From positions 155,175 to 219,174 of the forward strand of contig NZ_JAHNZT010000012.1 in the NCBI RefSeq assembly GCF_019039035.1: 64,000 bases of DNA, read 5' to 3'. Positions 27,226-35,630 of the stretch are shown here, in pieces. Within the stretch, counting starts at the first letter, position 1. The number at the start of each line of letters is the position of its first letter. Position numbers and translations under genes: made by a program. Source of the stretch: Citreicoccus inhibens (lineage in GTDB: Bacteria > Myxococcota > Myxococcia > Myxococcales > Myxococcaceae). The notes under the pieces were generated by a model, which did not search any database, was not told where the DNA came from, and saw only the letters and a program-made list of their open reading frames with translations.

Positions 27226-28686
27226 ATGAGTGCTTCGAGCCCCCTGTTCGGCGATCTGCTCCTCAAGCTCGGCATCGTCACTCCCTCGCAGGTCCAGGAG
27301 GCGCTCGCGCTCCAGGCGCTCACCGGCCAGCGCGTGGGCGAGGCGCTGATTTCCCTGGGCTACGTCTCGCGCGAGCAGATCCAGGACGCGCTCGGCGAGG
27401 CGCTGGGCCTGCACCACGACAAGACGCACGCGCAGCCGGCCCTGGGCGAGCTGCTCGTGGGCCTCAAGTACGTGACGCTGGCGCAGTTGGAGGAAGCGCT
27501 CGCGCGCCAGCGCCGGGACGGGCGCCGCCTGGGCGAAATCCTCGTGGAGCTGGGGCACTGCACCTACAAGCAGATCTACGAGGGGCTCGGGCTCCAGAAC
27601 CGGCTCGCCGGGCGAGGGGACCTGTCGCGCCCCGCCGTGGAGGGGCGCCGCCGCGTGGTGGTGGTGGACGACAGCCCCCTGGCCTGCGCCTTCGTGCAGG
27701 AGGGCCTGGTGGGGCTGGGCTACGAGGTCGTCTGCTTCCAGGACCCCTACGAGGCGCTGGAGCAGGTGGGGCGGCTGCAGCCGGCCATCGTCCTCAGCGA
27801 CCTGGAGATGCCGGGCCTGGAGGGCGTGGAGCTGTGCCACCGGCTGAAGGAGGGCCCCAGCCGGGGCGTGCCCGTCATCATCCTCACCGCGAACGACCGC
27901 GAGGCCGAGCGCGTGCGCGGGCTGCGCATGGGCGCCGACGACTACGTCAACAAGACGGCCTCCATGGATGAGCTGGCCGCGCGCATCGAGAGCGTGGTGC
28001 GCCGCACCGGCGAGACGGAGCGCATCCGCCGCCTCTTCGCCCGCTACACGTCCGACGCGGTGGTGGACGAGATTCTCAAGAGCACCGACGCGGTGGTGCT
28101 CACCGGCGAGAAGCGCGAGGTGACGGTGCTGTTCGCCGACATCCGCAACTTCACCGGGCTGGCGGAGAGCCTCCCGCCCGAGCAGGTGGTGGCGGTGCTC
28201 AACCAGGTGCTGGGGCGGCTGGCGGACGCGGTGTTCACCTGCGGCGGCACGCTGGACAAGTTCCTGGGCGACGGGCTGATGGCCGTCTTCGGCGCGCCGG
28301 TGGCCCGGCCGGACGAGGCGCTGCGCGCGCTCCAGTGCGCGAAGATGATGATGGAGGCCATGGCGGAGCTGCGCCTCTTGGCGGAGGCCGAGTGGCTGGC
28401 CAACGGCCGAGAGGGACAGCCGCTCGTGTTGGAGCTGGGCATCGGCATCAACTCGGGCGTGGTGGTGGCGGGAAATATCGGCAGCACGGTGCGCGCGGAG
28501 TACACCTGCATCGGGGACGCGGTGAATGTGGGCTCGCGGCTGTGCGCGCTCGCGGGGCCCGGGGAAATCCTGGTGGGCGAGCGCACCCGGGAGCTGGTGA
28601 ACGCGAGCGAGACGTCGTTCGAGGACCTGCCGCCCGTCCGGCTGAAGGGGAAGCAGCAGCCGGTCCCGCTTTACCGCGCGCTGTGA
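27226..28686 (+). CDS. Class III adenylate cyclase with MshEN-like and receiver domains
   Basis: 486 residues. Residues 7-130 hold two MshEN-type modules, each two 24-residue halves separated by five residues (spacers ALTGQ and RRDGR); in PilB/GspE-type proteins this fold binds cyclic di-GMP. A receiver domain follows (about 142-260; acidic pocket D148/D149, phospho-acceptor D192, K243). The cyclase catalytic domain (about 290-486) has metal Asp D305 and D349, adenine-selecting K345 and D431, and transition-state N434 and R438, so it should be active and make cAMP. A GspG-like gene follows after 19 bases. Confidence 0.92.
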   Translation: MSASSPLFGDLLLKLGIVTPSQVQEALALQALTGQRVGEALISLGYVSREQIQDALGEALGLHHDKTHAQPALGELLVGLKYVTLAQLEEALARQRRDGRRLGEILVELGHCTYKQIYEGLGLQNRLAGRGDLSRPAVEGRRRVVVVDDSPLACAFVQEGLVGLGYEVVCFQDPYEALEQVGRLQPAIVLSDLEMPGLEGVELCHRLKEGPSRGVPVIILTANDREAERVRGLRMGADDYVNKTASMDELAARIESVVRRTGETERIRRLFARYTSDAVVDEILKSTDAVVLTGEKREVTVLFADIRNFTGLAESLPPEQVVAVLNQVLGRLADAVFTCGGTLDKFLGDGLMAVFGAPVARPDEALRALQCAKMMMEAMAELRLLAEAEWLANGREGQPLVLELGIGINSGVVVAGNIGSTVRAEYTCIGDAVNVGSRLCALAGPGEILVGERTRELVNASETSFEDLPPVRLKGKQQPVPLYRAL

Positions 28687-28705
28687 ACGGATAGGGTGCC
28701 GGTCC

Positions 28706-29116
28706 ATGTCCGCCGAGCCCCCGCCTCCCGAGCCCCCCCGCCGCTCTCCCATCCTGTGGGTGGGGCTCGTCTTCGCCGTCCTGCTGCTCATCGCCGTGGT
28801 GGTGACCGCGCTCAGCCGCCGCACGAGCGTGGAGGCCACGCGCGTCCACGACGACTTCGCCGTGCTGCTGGGCGCGCTGGAGCGCTACCGCGCCGACCAC
28901 GGCGGCACGCTGCCGGAGGAGGGGGACCTGGAGGAGATGCTCGTGCCCCAGTACCTGCCCTCGGTGCCGTTGGACCCCTGGGGCCGCCCGTACAAGTACT
29001 CCAGCAACGGCAAGGACGTGTTCCTGGCCACCTTCGGGCGGGAGAACCAGCGCGGCGGCGCGGGTGAGGACCAGGACCACACCAACCACGACGGGCACGC
29101 GCAGCCCGTGCGCTGA
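28706..29116 (+). CDS. GspG-like (type II secretion pseudopilin C-terminal domain) protein
   Basis: 136 residues: an N-terminal membrane helix (ILWVGLVFAVLLLIAVVVTAL), a helical segment AVLLGALERYRADHGGTLPEEG and the loop VPLDPWGRPYKYSSNGKDVFLATFG, which matches the C-terminal domain of type II secretion major pseudopilins. There is no prepilin peptidase site (no GF-T-L-x-E), so it is a non-canonical, membrane-anchored relative rather than a true pseudopilin. It follows the cyclase gene closely and may be cotranscribed. Confidence 0.75.
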   Translation: MSAEPPPPEPPRRSPILWVGLVFAVLLLIAVVVTALSRRTSVEATRVHDDFAVLLGALERYRADHGGTLPEEGDLEEMLVPQYLPSVPLDPWGRPYKYSSNGKDVFLATFGRENQRGGAGEDQDHTNHDGHAQPVR

Positions 29117-29247
29117 GCCGCGCCCTTCGTGAAGCCGGCCCCGGAGCGACCCGCCGGGGTGCCCCGCGCGCCACGGAGGTTCGGCCATGGCCATGTGTCC
29201 TGGAGGTGGGGGCGCGCCACTCGCGCCCTCGCCCGAGGAGGACGGCG

Positions 29248-30603
29248 ATGGCCATCGTCTGTGCGACCAATCTCTCCCCGGAGTCGGGGCGCGCGGCGGC
29301 GGTGGCGGCGGCCCTGGCGGGGCGGCTGGGAGAGCCGCTGCTGCTCCTGGACGTGTCCGAAGCGGCCCCTGTCCCCACCCCCGACACCCTGTCCTCCGAG
29401 GAGGCCCATCGAGAGCGGCTGGAGGCCGAGGCCGAGCGGCTGCGCGCCTCGGGCGTGACCGTGCTGCCCCCGGTGTTGGCGCCGTCCACGGAGGGCTCGC
29501 GCCGGGAAGAGGTGGAGTGCCAGCGCGCGCGGCTGGTGGTGGTGGCGGCGGATGGCTGGCCCCCCGCTTCATGGCCGCGCACGTCGTTGGCGGCGCGGCT
29601 GACGCGGTACGGCCGGGCGCCGGTGCTGGTGGTGCGGCGGGATGGCGCGCTGCTGGACTGGGCGCGAGGCCGCCGGCGGCTCCTGGTGCTGGCGGGGGTG
29701 GACCGGGCGTCCTCCACATCCGACGCGGCGCTGACGTTCCTGCGAGAGCTGCGGCGGGTGGGCGCCTGCGACGTGGTGGCCGCGTGCGTCTGCTCCCCGC
29801 TGGAGGAGCGCGAGCGGCTGGGCATGCGCACCCCCGTGCACGTGGAGCTGCTGGACCCCGGCGGCGGCGAGCTGTCACCGCTGGAGCCCGCCATGGAGCG
29901 CGTGCTGCTGCGGGAGCTGCGCGAGCGCGTGGGCGAGTTGGAGGGCGAGGGCGGGATGGAGGTGGTGGTGGAGCCCGGCTATGGCCGGCCCGCGGACCAT
30001 CTGCTGCATGTGGCCCGGGCGCGCGGCGCGGACGTGTTGGTGGTGGGGACGCACCTGCGGCGCGGGGTGCGGCGGCTGTGGCATGGCTCGGTGTCCGAGG
30101 GGGTGCTGCGCCGCGCGGAGCAGTCGGTGGTGTGCGTGCCGCCGGGCCTGCGCGAGCCCCGTCACGCGCAGCCGCCGCGCACGGTGCTGGTGCCGGTGGA
30201 CTTCACCGAGGCGAGCGTGCGGGCCGTGTCCCAGGCGCGCCTGCTGGTGGGCGCGGGCGGGCGCGTGCACCTGCTGCACGTGCACCGACGGCGGCTGAGG
30301 GACCCGTCGTGGTTGGACACGGTGGGCGTGCCGCCCGAGCCCGAGGGCGACGCGGTGCTGCGCCGGCTGTGGACGCTGGTGCCCTGGGAGGAGGGCGCGC
30401 GCGCGGTGCATTGGAGCGTGGAGGGCGTCACGAGCGAGGACGTCCCACTCGCCATCCGCCAGGCCACGGAGCGCGAGGGCGCGGACCTGGTGTGCCTGGG
30501 CCTCTCCTCCACGTCCGACGCGCCGGACACGCTCAAGGGCGCGGTGGCCCGCGAACTGGTGCTCCACGGCGCGAGGCCCGTGCTCGTGCTGCCGGACACG
30601 TGA
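29248..30603 (+). CDS. Universal stress protein with tandem UspA domains
   Basis: 451 residues with USP-like folds. The strongest is the C-terminal domain (about 325-451), which begins RTVLVPVDFTEASVRAV. A middle region contains GADVLVVGTHLRRGVRRLWHGSVSEGVLRRAEQSVVCVPP, an ATP-binding G-x2-G-x9-GS-type loop, and the N-terminus (MAIVCATNLSPESGRAAAVA) opens another copy. A-T-G 29248 is chosen because GAGGAGGACGG precedes it. Such proteins bind ATP or act as stress-tolerance factors in the cytoplasm. Confidence 0.85.
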   Translation: MAIVCATNLSPESGRAAAVAAALAGRLGEPLLLLDVSEAAPVPTPDTLSSEEAHRERLEAEAERLRASGVTVLPPVLAPSTEGSRREEVECQRARLVVVAADGWPPASWPRTSLAARLTRYGRAPVLVVRRDGALLDWARGRRRLLVLAGVDRASSTSDAALTFLRELRRVGACDVVAACVCSPLEERERLGMRTPVHVELLDPGGGELSPLEPAMERVLLRELRERVGELEGEGGMEVVVEPGYGRPADHLLHVARARGADVLVVGTHLRRGVRRLWHGSVSEGVLRRAEQSVVCVPPGLREPRHAQPPRTVLVPVDFTEASVRAVSQARLLVGAGGRVHLLHVHRRRLRDPSWLDTVGVPPEPEGDAVLRRLWTLVPWEEGARAVHWSVEGVTSEDVPLAIRQATEREGADLVCLGLSSTSDAPDTLKGAVARELVLHGARPVLVLPDT

Positions 30604-30679
30604 GGGATGTGGCGTTGCCGGAGCGTGCTCGACGGCGGGTGGGCGCGCGGGCCTGAGCGGCGCCCGCGCGCCCTGGAAC

Positions 30680-32047
30680 TCACTGACCCAGCTCCTGCAC
30701 CTCGATGCGGCGGTTCTGCAGCCGGCCCTGCGGCGTGTCGTTGGAGGCGACGGGCTTCGCGTCACCCTCGCCCACGGCCTCCAGGCGGTTGCCCGCGATG
30801 CCCTCGCCCACCAGCGTCTGGCGCACGTTGTCGGCGCGCGACTGGGACAGCTGGCGGTTGGCGTCCGCGTTGCCCGTGGCGTCGGTGAAGCCCTCGATGC
30901 GCACGCGCGTGTCGGGCTTCTCCTTGAGGATGGCGCCCAGCTCGCTCACCGTCTGCTCACCCTTGGGCGTGAGCTTGGCCGAGCCCGTCTGGAACTCCAC
31001 GCCCTCCAGGATGACGCCCTTGGCGGCGGAGCCATCCGAGAATGCCCGACGCAGCCCGGACGAGTCCTCGATGCGCTGCTTCTGCTCCCCCGTGCCCACG
31101 CTCCCCGAGCCCCCCGTGCCCATGTTCCCTGCCCCACCCGTGCCCTGCTGCTCCTGGGGCGCCGTGGGGGCGGGAGGTGGCGCCTTCGCGGTCTGCTGCG
31201 GCTCCGGCTGGGCGGGGGGCGGTGTGGCCTGCGGCGCGTTGCGCTGCGTGGCGGGCTGGGTGACGGAGGCCTGCGAGGGCCGTGGCTCATGCCGGCGTCC
31301 GCGCAGCGCCCACCAGCCCAGGGCCACCAGGGCCAAGAGCGCCAGCGGCAGCGCCCAGGACGGGCGGCGGTGCGGCTCGGACGCCTGCGGCGAGCGCACC
31401 ACCGGCGTGCGCGACATGGGCTCGCGGTGGACGGAGGTCACCTCCCGACTGCGCACCTCCTGCACGTCGGGGCGCTCCGGCACGGCCTCGCGAATCACCT
31501 CGGCGCCCGCGTGGCGCCCGCCGCCCAGCAGGCTGCCCAGCCCCGCCGGGAGCGCCGCGGAGATGAGCGAGCGCTGGCCGCCCAGCATCTGCATCAGCCC
31601 GGAGGCGCCCATCCGCTGGTCGCGCACCTGCTTCCCCAGCACGCCCATCAGCGCCGGCGCCGCCAGCGACAACAGCCGCGTGGCGGAGCTCGAGTTGCGC
31701 AGCCCGCCGAAGCGCGAGAGCCCCTCGGTGACGGCGCCCAGCTTGCCGCCGAGCAGTCCGCCGAGCATCCCATGGCCCTGCTCCGCGGCCTCGCGCAGCC
31801 CCCCGGCGCCCTCGCCCAGGCCCGGCACATCCGCCTTGGTGAAGCCGCCCTCGTTGAGCTGCGACAGGAGCCTCCCCGCCCCCGCCTCCGTGCCGCTCTG
31901 CTCCACGACCCCCGAGGCCACCGAGGCGATGGTGCCCGGGAGCACCTTGGCCATGGACTGAGGGTCCTCCCCCGACTCCTCGCTGATTCGCCGCACCAGG
32001 TCCCCCGAGAACTGTGAGCGGACCGCTTCGATGAGATTGAACGCCAT
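30680..32047 (-). CDS. DUF937-OmpA fusion protein
   Basis: 455 residues. Residues 1-180 form a Gly/Ser/Ala-rich helical region of DUF937 type (ISEESGEDPQSMAKVLPG, GGLLGGKLGAVTEGLSRFGG). A membrane helix LPLALLALVALGWWAL near residue 230 precedes a Pro/Gln-rich linker and an OmpA-type peptidoglycan-binding domain (about 335-455; IEGFTDATGNADANRQLSQ, NRRIEVQEL). GGAGG is correctly spaced from the ATG. There is no signal peptide, so the N-terminal domain should be cytoplasmic and the OmpA part periplasmic, joining cytoplasm to wall. That topology is inference. Confidence 0.85.
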   Translation of the reverse strand: MAFNLIEAVRSQFSGDLVRRISEESGEDPQSMAKVLPGTIASVASGVVEQSGTEAGAGRLLSQLNEGGFTKADVPGLGEGAGGLREAAEQGHGMLGGLLGGKLGAVTEGLSRFGGLRNSSSATRLLSLAAPALMGVLGKQVRDQRMGASGLMQMLGGQRSLISAALPAGLGSLLGGGRHAGAEVIREAVPERPDVQEVRSREVTSVHREPMSRTPVVRSPQASEPHRRPSWALPLALLALVALGWWALRGRRHEPRPSQASVTQPATQRNAPQATPPPAQPEPQQTAKAPPPAPTAPQEQQGTGGAGNMGTGGSGSVGTGEQKQRIEDSSGLRRAFSDGSAAKGVILEGVEFQTGSAKLTPKGEQTVSELGAILKEKPDTRVRIEGFTDATGNADANRQLSQSRADNVRQTLVGEGIAGNRLEAVGEGDAKPVASNDTPQGRLQNRRIEVQELGQ

Positions 32048-32385
32048 GTCTTGCCTCCGAGGGTGTGCCGCACCGGAACCCCCCGGTGCGCGAGGCCACG
32101 CCCCACCCCCGTGGGCCTGGGGCTGATGGCTTCCCGAAATCGTTACGGAGCGCTTCCGCCGTTGGTAACCCCTTGCGGTGCGGCCGGGAGCCAGAGGCCC
32201 CGCCGCCTCGCCTCCCCGGGGAACGGGCGCGGCGGACCCGCCAGGTGGGGCGTGCCCGCTCGCGCGCGAGTGTCCACTGGCGCGTGAAACCCGCCCGATT
32301 CCAGAGAAGTGGGGATTGAACGGGCGACCCATGAGGGCGTTAGACTTTGCCGGAACTGCTTTCCCAGACAGGAAGGGGGAGTCCG
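32048..32385. other. 338-base divergent intergenic region with a short hairpin
   Basis: No supported gene. An 8-bp perfect inverted repeat, CGCACCGG (32069-32076) and CCGGTGCG (32083-32090), lies 22 bases upstream of the DUF937-OmpA start, inside its probable leader. TAGACT just upstream of the rightward gene could be a -10 element. Nothing else stands out. Confidence 0.5.
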
Positions 32386-32961
32386 GTGACTCTGCGTGGC
32401 TACCGAGAAGAAGAGCTCGTGAGCAACCGTGCGTCGCTGTTGATTCATGGCGGCACGGAGGACGAGCGTCGCGCTTGGGCGGAGGAGGCCGCGCGCAGCT
32501 TCGACGTGCCTCTGGTCGAGGTGCGCCAGCAGGCGGACCTGGCCGGGGCGCTGCGCCACCCCAATGGGGTGGTGTTCATCCCAGACATCGTGAAGCTGGG
32601 GCTGGAGGCGCAGCAGGTGTTGCTGCACTGCCTGCGCACCCAGGAGGAGCGGCCCAAGGTGGTGGTGGGGCTGTCCGGCGGCGCGGACCTGGCCCTGTCG
32701 CGCGGCACCGTCCGCGAGGACCTCCACTACCGGCTCCACAAGGCCCAGGTGGACCTCCAGACGGAGGGCCTGCGCGAGGCGCTCAAGCACCGCTGGGCCC
32801 AGCAGGCCGAGGCGCTCGCCGCCAAGGCCGCGCAGGCCAAGGCCGAGGAACAGGCGCGCGCGGCGATGGACCCGCGCAAGCCCGGCTCCGTGACGCGCAT
32901 CGCGCCCAAGCGCAAGGCGTCCGGTGCTCGCAAGGGCGCCTCCCGGAACGCGGTGCGCTGA
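32386..32961 (+). CDS. Walker-A-less fragment-like relative of sigma54-activator AAA+ domains
   Basis: 191 residues from GTG 32386, which has GGGGGAG 5 bases upstream. A central stretch reads GVVFIPDIVKLGLEAQQVLLHCL then RGTVREDLHYRLHKAQVDL, which aligns with the Walker B, helix and FREDLYYRL sensor region of NtrC-type AAA+ activators. The Walker A loop and the GAFTGA sigma54 contact are missing, and Walker B carries IPDI instead of LDEI. The C-terminus is an Ala/Lys-rich basic tail. It is probably not an ATPase; it may act as a dominant partner or adaptor of real activators. Upstream starts (TTG 32347) are possible. Confidence 0.65.
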   Translation: MTLRGYREEELVSNRASLLIHGGTEDERRAWAEEAARSFDVPLVEVRQQADLAGALRHPNGVVFIPDIVKLGLEAQQVLLHCLRTQEERPKVVVGLSGGADLALSRGTVREDLHYRLHKAQVDLQTEGLREALKHRWAQQAEALAAKAAQAKAEEQARAAMDPRKPGSVTRIAPKRKASGARKGASRNAVR

Positions 32962-33191
32962 GCGCCGCGCTTCGTGGGACTCAGGCGTCCGGCGGGGCCC
33001 GGACGCCCGCGGCGCGGGAGGGCGCGCTGGCTGTCACCCCGCCGTGGCAATGCGCGCCAGGGGGAGGGGGACAGAAGCCTTGCATGCGAGGCGCGGAGAG
33101 GGACCCCTGGCGTTCTGGGGCAGAGAATGGGGCTAATCGGAAAGTTGCGTTAGAGTCGCCGCCGTCCTCATCCCTCTCCGGAGTGACGAAC

Positions 33192-33644
33192 ATGTCGCAG
33201 CAGACCCCTGGCAAGAAGCGTGGGCTCACGCGCCCCATCGAGGTGGTGCGGGCAGAGCTTCTCAAGGACCCCGAGACCAAGCGCATCGCGGACGCGGTGG
33301 GCATGAAGCTCGAGGACTACGTCGAGCTGGTGCTCGACTACGCGCAGGACAAGGACAAGGAGCCCGAGCTGAACGTCGTCTCGGATGAGCAGGCCAAGGC
33401 GGCCGGCTTCCCGGTGCACAGCGTGGAGGAAGTGGGCGAGTTCTTCGTCGCCGCCGCCAAGGGTGAGCTGCCCGGCATGGGCAACCCCTTCGCCAAGTCC
33501 GAGTTCGAGAAGAGCACTTCCCACGCGGGCAAGCCGTCCCTGGATCCCGAGGTGAAGCCGGGCCCGAAGACGGGCGAGTCCAAGGCCGTGAACCCGGACC
33601 TGCTCGACCAGGTCAAAAAGGGTGGCGGCGGACCCCGCGGCTAG
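33192..33644 (+). CDS. Conserved-looking hydrophilic protein, unknown
   Basis: 150 residues, no signal peptide or membrane segment. The N-terminal half is helical and charged (VVRAELLKDPETKRIADAVG, LEDYVELVLDYAQDKDKEPE), the C-terminal third is Gly/Pro/Lys-rich and likely disordered. GGAG lies 8 bases before the ATG. It sits between the AAA-like gene and the small amphipathic protein. I do not recognise it. Confidence 0.7.
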   Translation: MSQQTPGKKRGLTRPIEVVRAELLKDPETKRIADAVGMKLEDYVELVLDYAQDKDKEPELNVVSDEQAKAAGFPVHSVEEVGEFFVAAAKGELPGMGNPFAKSEFEKSTSHAGKPSLDPEVKPGPKTGESKAVNPDLLDQVKKGGGGPRG

Positions 33645-33797
33645 GTTCCCGGGCGCCCGTACGGAGAGAAAAATCACGATCGGAAATACCGGACGAAACT
33701 TCTTTCCGCTGCGCCCGAGAATCATTTCGAAGGTTCACTTCAGCATTCCTCTCCGGCTTCAGACTCCAATCTTTCAGCAGACTTAGGGGGTATCACC

Positions 33798-34214
33798 ATG
33801 GGCAGCGTTTTCAAGGCGGTTGGCAACATTGCGAAGACGGTCAGCAAGGTTGCTGGCGGCATCGCGAACATCGCGGGCAAGGCGCTGAGCTTCATCCAGT
33901 CGCCGCTCAAGATGCTGACGGACCCCCTCAAGAAGCTGGCCGGTGGCGTCCTCGACAAGCTCCCGTTCGGCATCGGCAAGATGATCAAGCCGTTCGCCGA
34001 CAAGTTCATCGACAGCGGCGCCAGCATGCTGCTGGGCGGCCCGCTGGGTGGTCTGGCCTCGCTGGCCAAGTTCGCCCCCACGGTGAAGTCCATCGGTGAC
34101 ATCGCCACGGGCGTGAAGGGCGTGGCGGACAAGGTCGGCGCGCTGAGCTCGCAGCCCGCGCAGCAGAACTTCCAGCAGCTCATGGCCTGGGGCCAGGCGA
34201 AGCTGATCAACTGA
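33798..34214 (+). CDS. Small Gly/Lys-rich amphipathic protein, unknown
   Basis: 138 residues, about half of them Gly, Ala, Lys or Leu, arranged as successive amphipathic helices (VFKAVGNIAKTVSKVAGGIA, MLTDPLKKLAGGVLDKLPFG, GGLASLAKFAPTVKSIGDI). There is no signal peptide, no Cys and no recognised domain. Strong AGGGGG ribosome site, its own AT-richer leader (33650-33790) and an intrinsic terminator directly after it suggest a highly expressed single gene. Codons are strongly biased to C/G-ending preferred forms, which fits high expression. Membrane-active or structural roles are guesses. Confidence 0.72.
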   Translation: MGSVFKAVGNIAKTVSKVAGGIANIAGKALSFIQSPLKMLTDPLKKLAGGVLDKLPFGIGKMIKPFADKFIDSGASMLLGGPLGGLASLAKFAPTVKSIGDIATGVKGVADKVGALSSQPAQQNFQQLMAWGQAKLIN

Positions 34215-34253
34215 GATTTGGAGTCTCGGTAGGATTCACCTGCTGAAGCCAAG

Positions 34254-34293
34254 AGGGCCGGTCTCCACCGATGAGGTGGGCCGGCCCTTCTTC
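34254..34293 (+). terminator. Rho-independent terminator
   Basis: Arms AGGGCCGG (34254-34261) and CCGGCCCT (34281-34288), extended inwards by CCACC/GGTGG, form a stable stem with a short loop and are followed by TTCTTC. It lies 40 bases after the stop codon of the small amphipathic protein and is the clearest intrinsic terminator in the window. It may also serve the convergent SCO gene. Confidence 0.85.
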
Positions 34294-34343
34294 ATTTCCG
34301 GCGCCAGATGGGCCCGGCCGGGTCCATGTCTGGCGGTCCGCGG

Positions 34344-35006
34344 CTACTTCGCGGCGCTGGCCAGACGCTGGGCGTCGCCCATGAGCCGCTCGGTGGCCTC
34401 GGGGTCGTTGCTGTCGTAGTAGCCGCGAATCTGGCCGGTGGCGTCCACCAGCACGAAGTGGGTGCCGTGGAAGATGGACGGGATGTCGTCCTCGCTGGCC
34501 CCGGCCTCGCGCCCCATGCTGATCTTGAAGCCCTGGACGATGGTGTCCTTCAGCCGCTCATAGTCGCCGGTGAGGAAGCTCCAGCGGGCGAAGTCCGCGC
34601 GGTACTTCTGGCCATAGGCCGCCAGGCGCTCCGGGGTGTCGTACTTCGGGTCCACCGAGAAGGAGACCAGCCGCAGCTTCGGTCCGAGCGCCGCGGTGCG
34701 CTCCTGGAGCTTCGCCATCTTCTGGGTGAAGACGGGGCACACGGTGGGGCACCGGGTGAAGACGAAGTTGGCCACGTAGGCCTGTCCCAACAGCTGCTCG
34801 CGCCCGAAGGGCTGTCCGTCCTGCCGGGTGAAGGTGAAGTCCGGGAGCGCGCCCAGCTGCGGCAGGGGCTGCGCGCCCCGCATCCCCGTCAGCGACAGGG
34901 TGGCCACCAGGGCGAAGCCGAGGGCGGTGATGGCGAGGCCCGCCCAGAAGGCGGGGCGCTGGGTGAGGCGGGGGGCGTGAGCGGTGGCGGACGAGGCGGC
35001 GGACAT
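34344..35006 (-). CDS. SCO1/SenC/PrrC family copper chaperone
   Basis: 220 residues: an N-terminal membrane anchor (FWAGLAITALGFALVATLSL) and a thioredoxin-like domain with the copper-binding pair in RCPTVCPVF and the third ligand in the GTHFVLVDATG region. SCO proteins deliver copper to the CuA site of oxidase subunit II or act as thiol reductants there. It is divergent from the second oxidase cluster and is presumably its assembly factor. ATG 35006 is preferred over 35042 for its normal-length leader. Confidence 0.93.
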   Translation of the reverse strand: MSAASSATAHAPRLTQRPAFWAGLAITALGFALVATLSLTGMRGAQPLPQLGALPDFTFTRQDGQPFGREQLLGQAYVANFVFTRCPTVCPVFTQKMAKLQERTAALGPKLRLVSFSVDPKYDTPERLAAYGQKYRADFARWSFLTGDYERLKDTIVQGFKISMGREAGASEDDIPSIFHGTHFVLVDATGQIRGYYDSNDPEATERLMGDAQRLASAAK

Positions 35007-35253
35007 GGGGCCCCGACGTAACGGCAAGGGTGGGGGACGCACAAGCGCTGTGCGCCGGGCCGACGGGTGCCGGACGCATGCGAGGCATGAGCGGGAGTGG
35101 CTGCTCCGAGGGCGGCCGGGCCCGAGCCGGTGCCCCCGCGCCTTGAGACGGGCGCCGGACGCGTGCTAGCCGGGCGCCTGGACCATGCCGCGCGACGCCC
35201 ACATCCCGAGTGACCCGGCCCACCCCGCGCATGTCCGGGGATGCGCCCTCCCC

Positions 35254-35487
35254 ATGGCAGGTCTCGGAGCGTTCCGTCCGAGGCGCTTCGGGCGCCGCCT
35301 CCCGGCCGGGGTGGCGGTGCTCGCCGGGCTGGTGGCCTGGAGCGCCCAGGCCTGCCCCGCCTGCACCGCCCATGTGCCCGAGCCCGCCGGGCGTTCGCTG
35401 GGCTTGCTGGTGGCGTTGGGCATCGCGCCGCTCCTGCTCGTCGGGTTGGGGATATGGGCGGCGTGGTGGGCGGGGAGGCGCGCGTGA
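35254..35487 (+). CDS. Small CPxC membrane protein preceding the second oxidase
   Basis: About 77 residues: a signal-like helix (GVAVLAGLVAWSAQA) leading straight into CPACTAH, then a second helix LGLLVALGIAPLLLVGLGIW and a basic end. Small proteins with a CPxC motif between two helices occur near SCO and cox genes, so copper or thiol handling for oxidase assembly is plausible. The start is uncertain (ATG 35185 or 35254) and no clear ribosome site is visible. The gene ends where an alternative GTG start of the next gene lies. Confidence 0.55.
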   Translation: MAGLGAFRPRRFGRRLPAGVAVLAGLVAWSAQACPACTAHVPEPAGRSLGLLVALGIAPLLLVGLGIWAAWWAGRRA

Positions 35488-35630
35488 CGCCGGACCTCTC
35501 ACCCGCGCGGCTGATCCTCTCCGAGTCGACCCCAGCGCCCCAGCCGGTCCCCTCGGAAGCGGGGGGCGCGGGCCCTGTCCATCAGACCCCGGTGCGATCT
35601 GCGCCCCCGGCGAACGCAGTGACACCGCGT

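Noticed and set aside
28706..29116. True type II secretion pseudopilin
   Set aside because: The prepilin peptidase cleavage motif is missing and no other gsp genes are adjacent; only the C-terminal domain resembles GspG.
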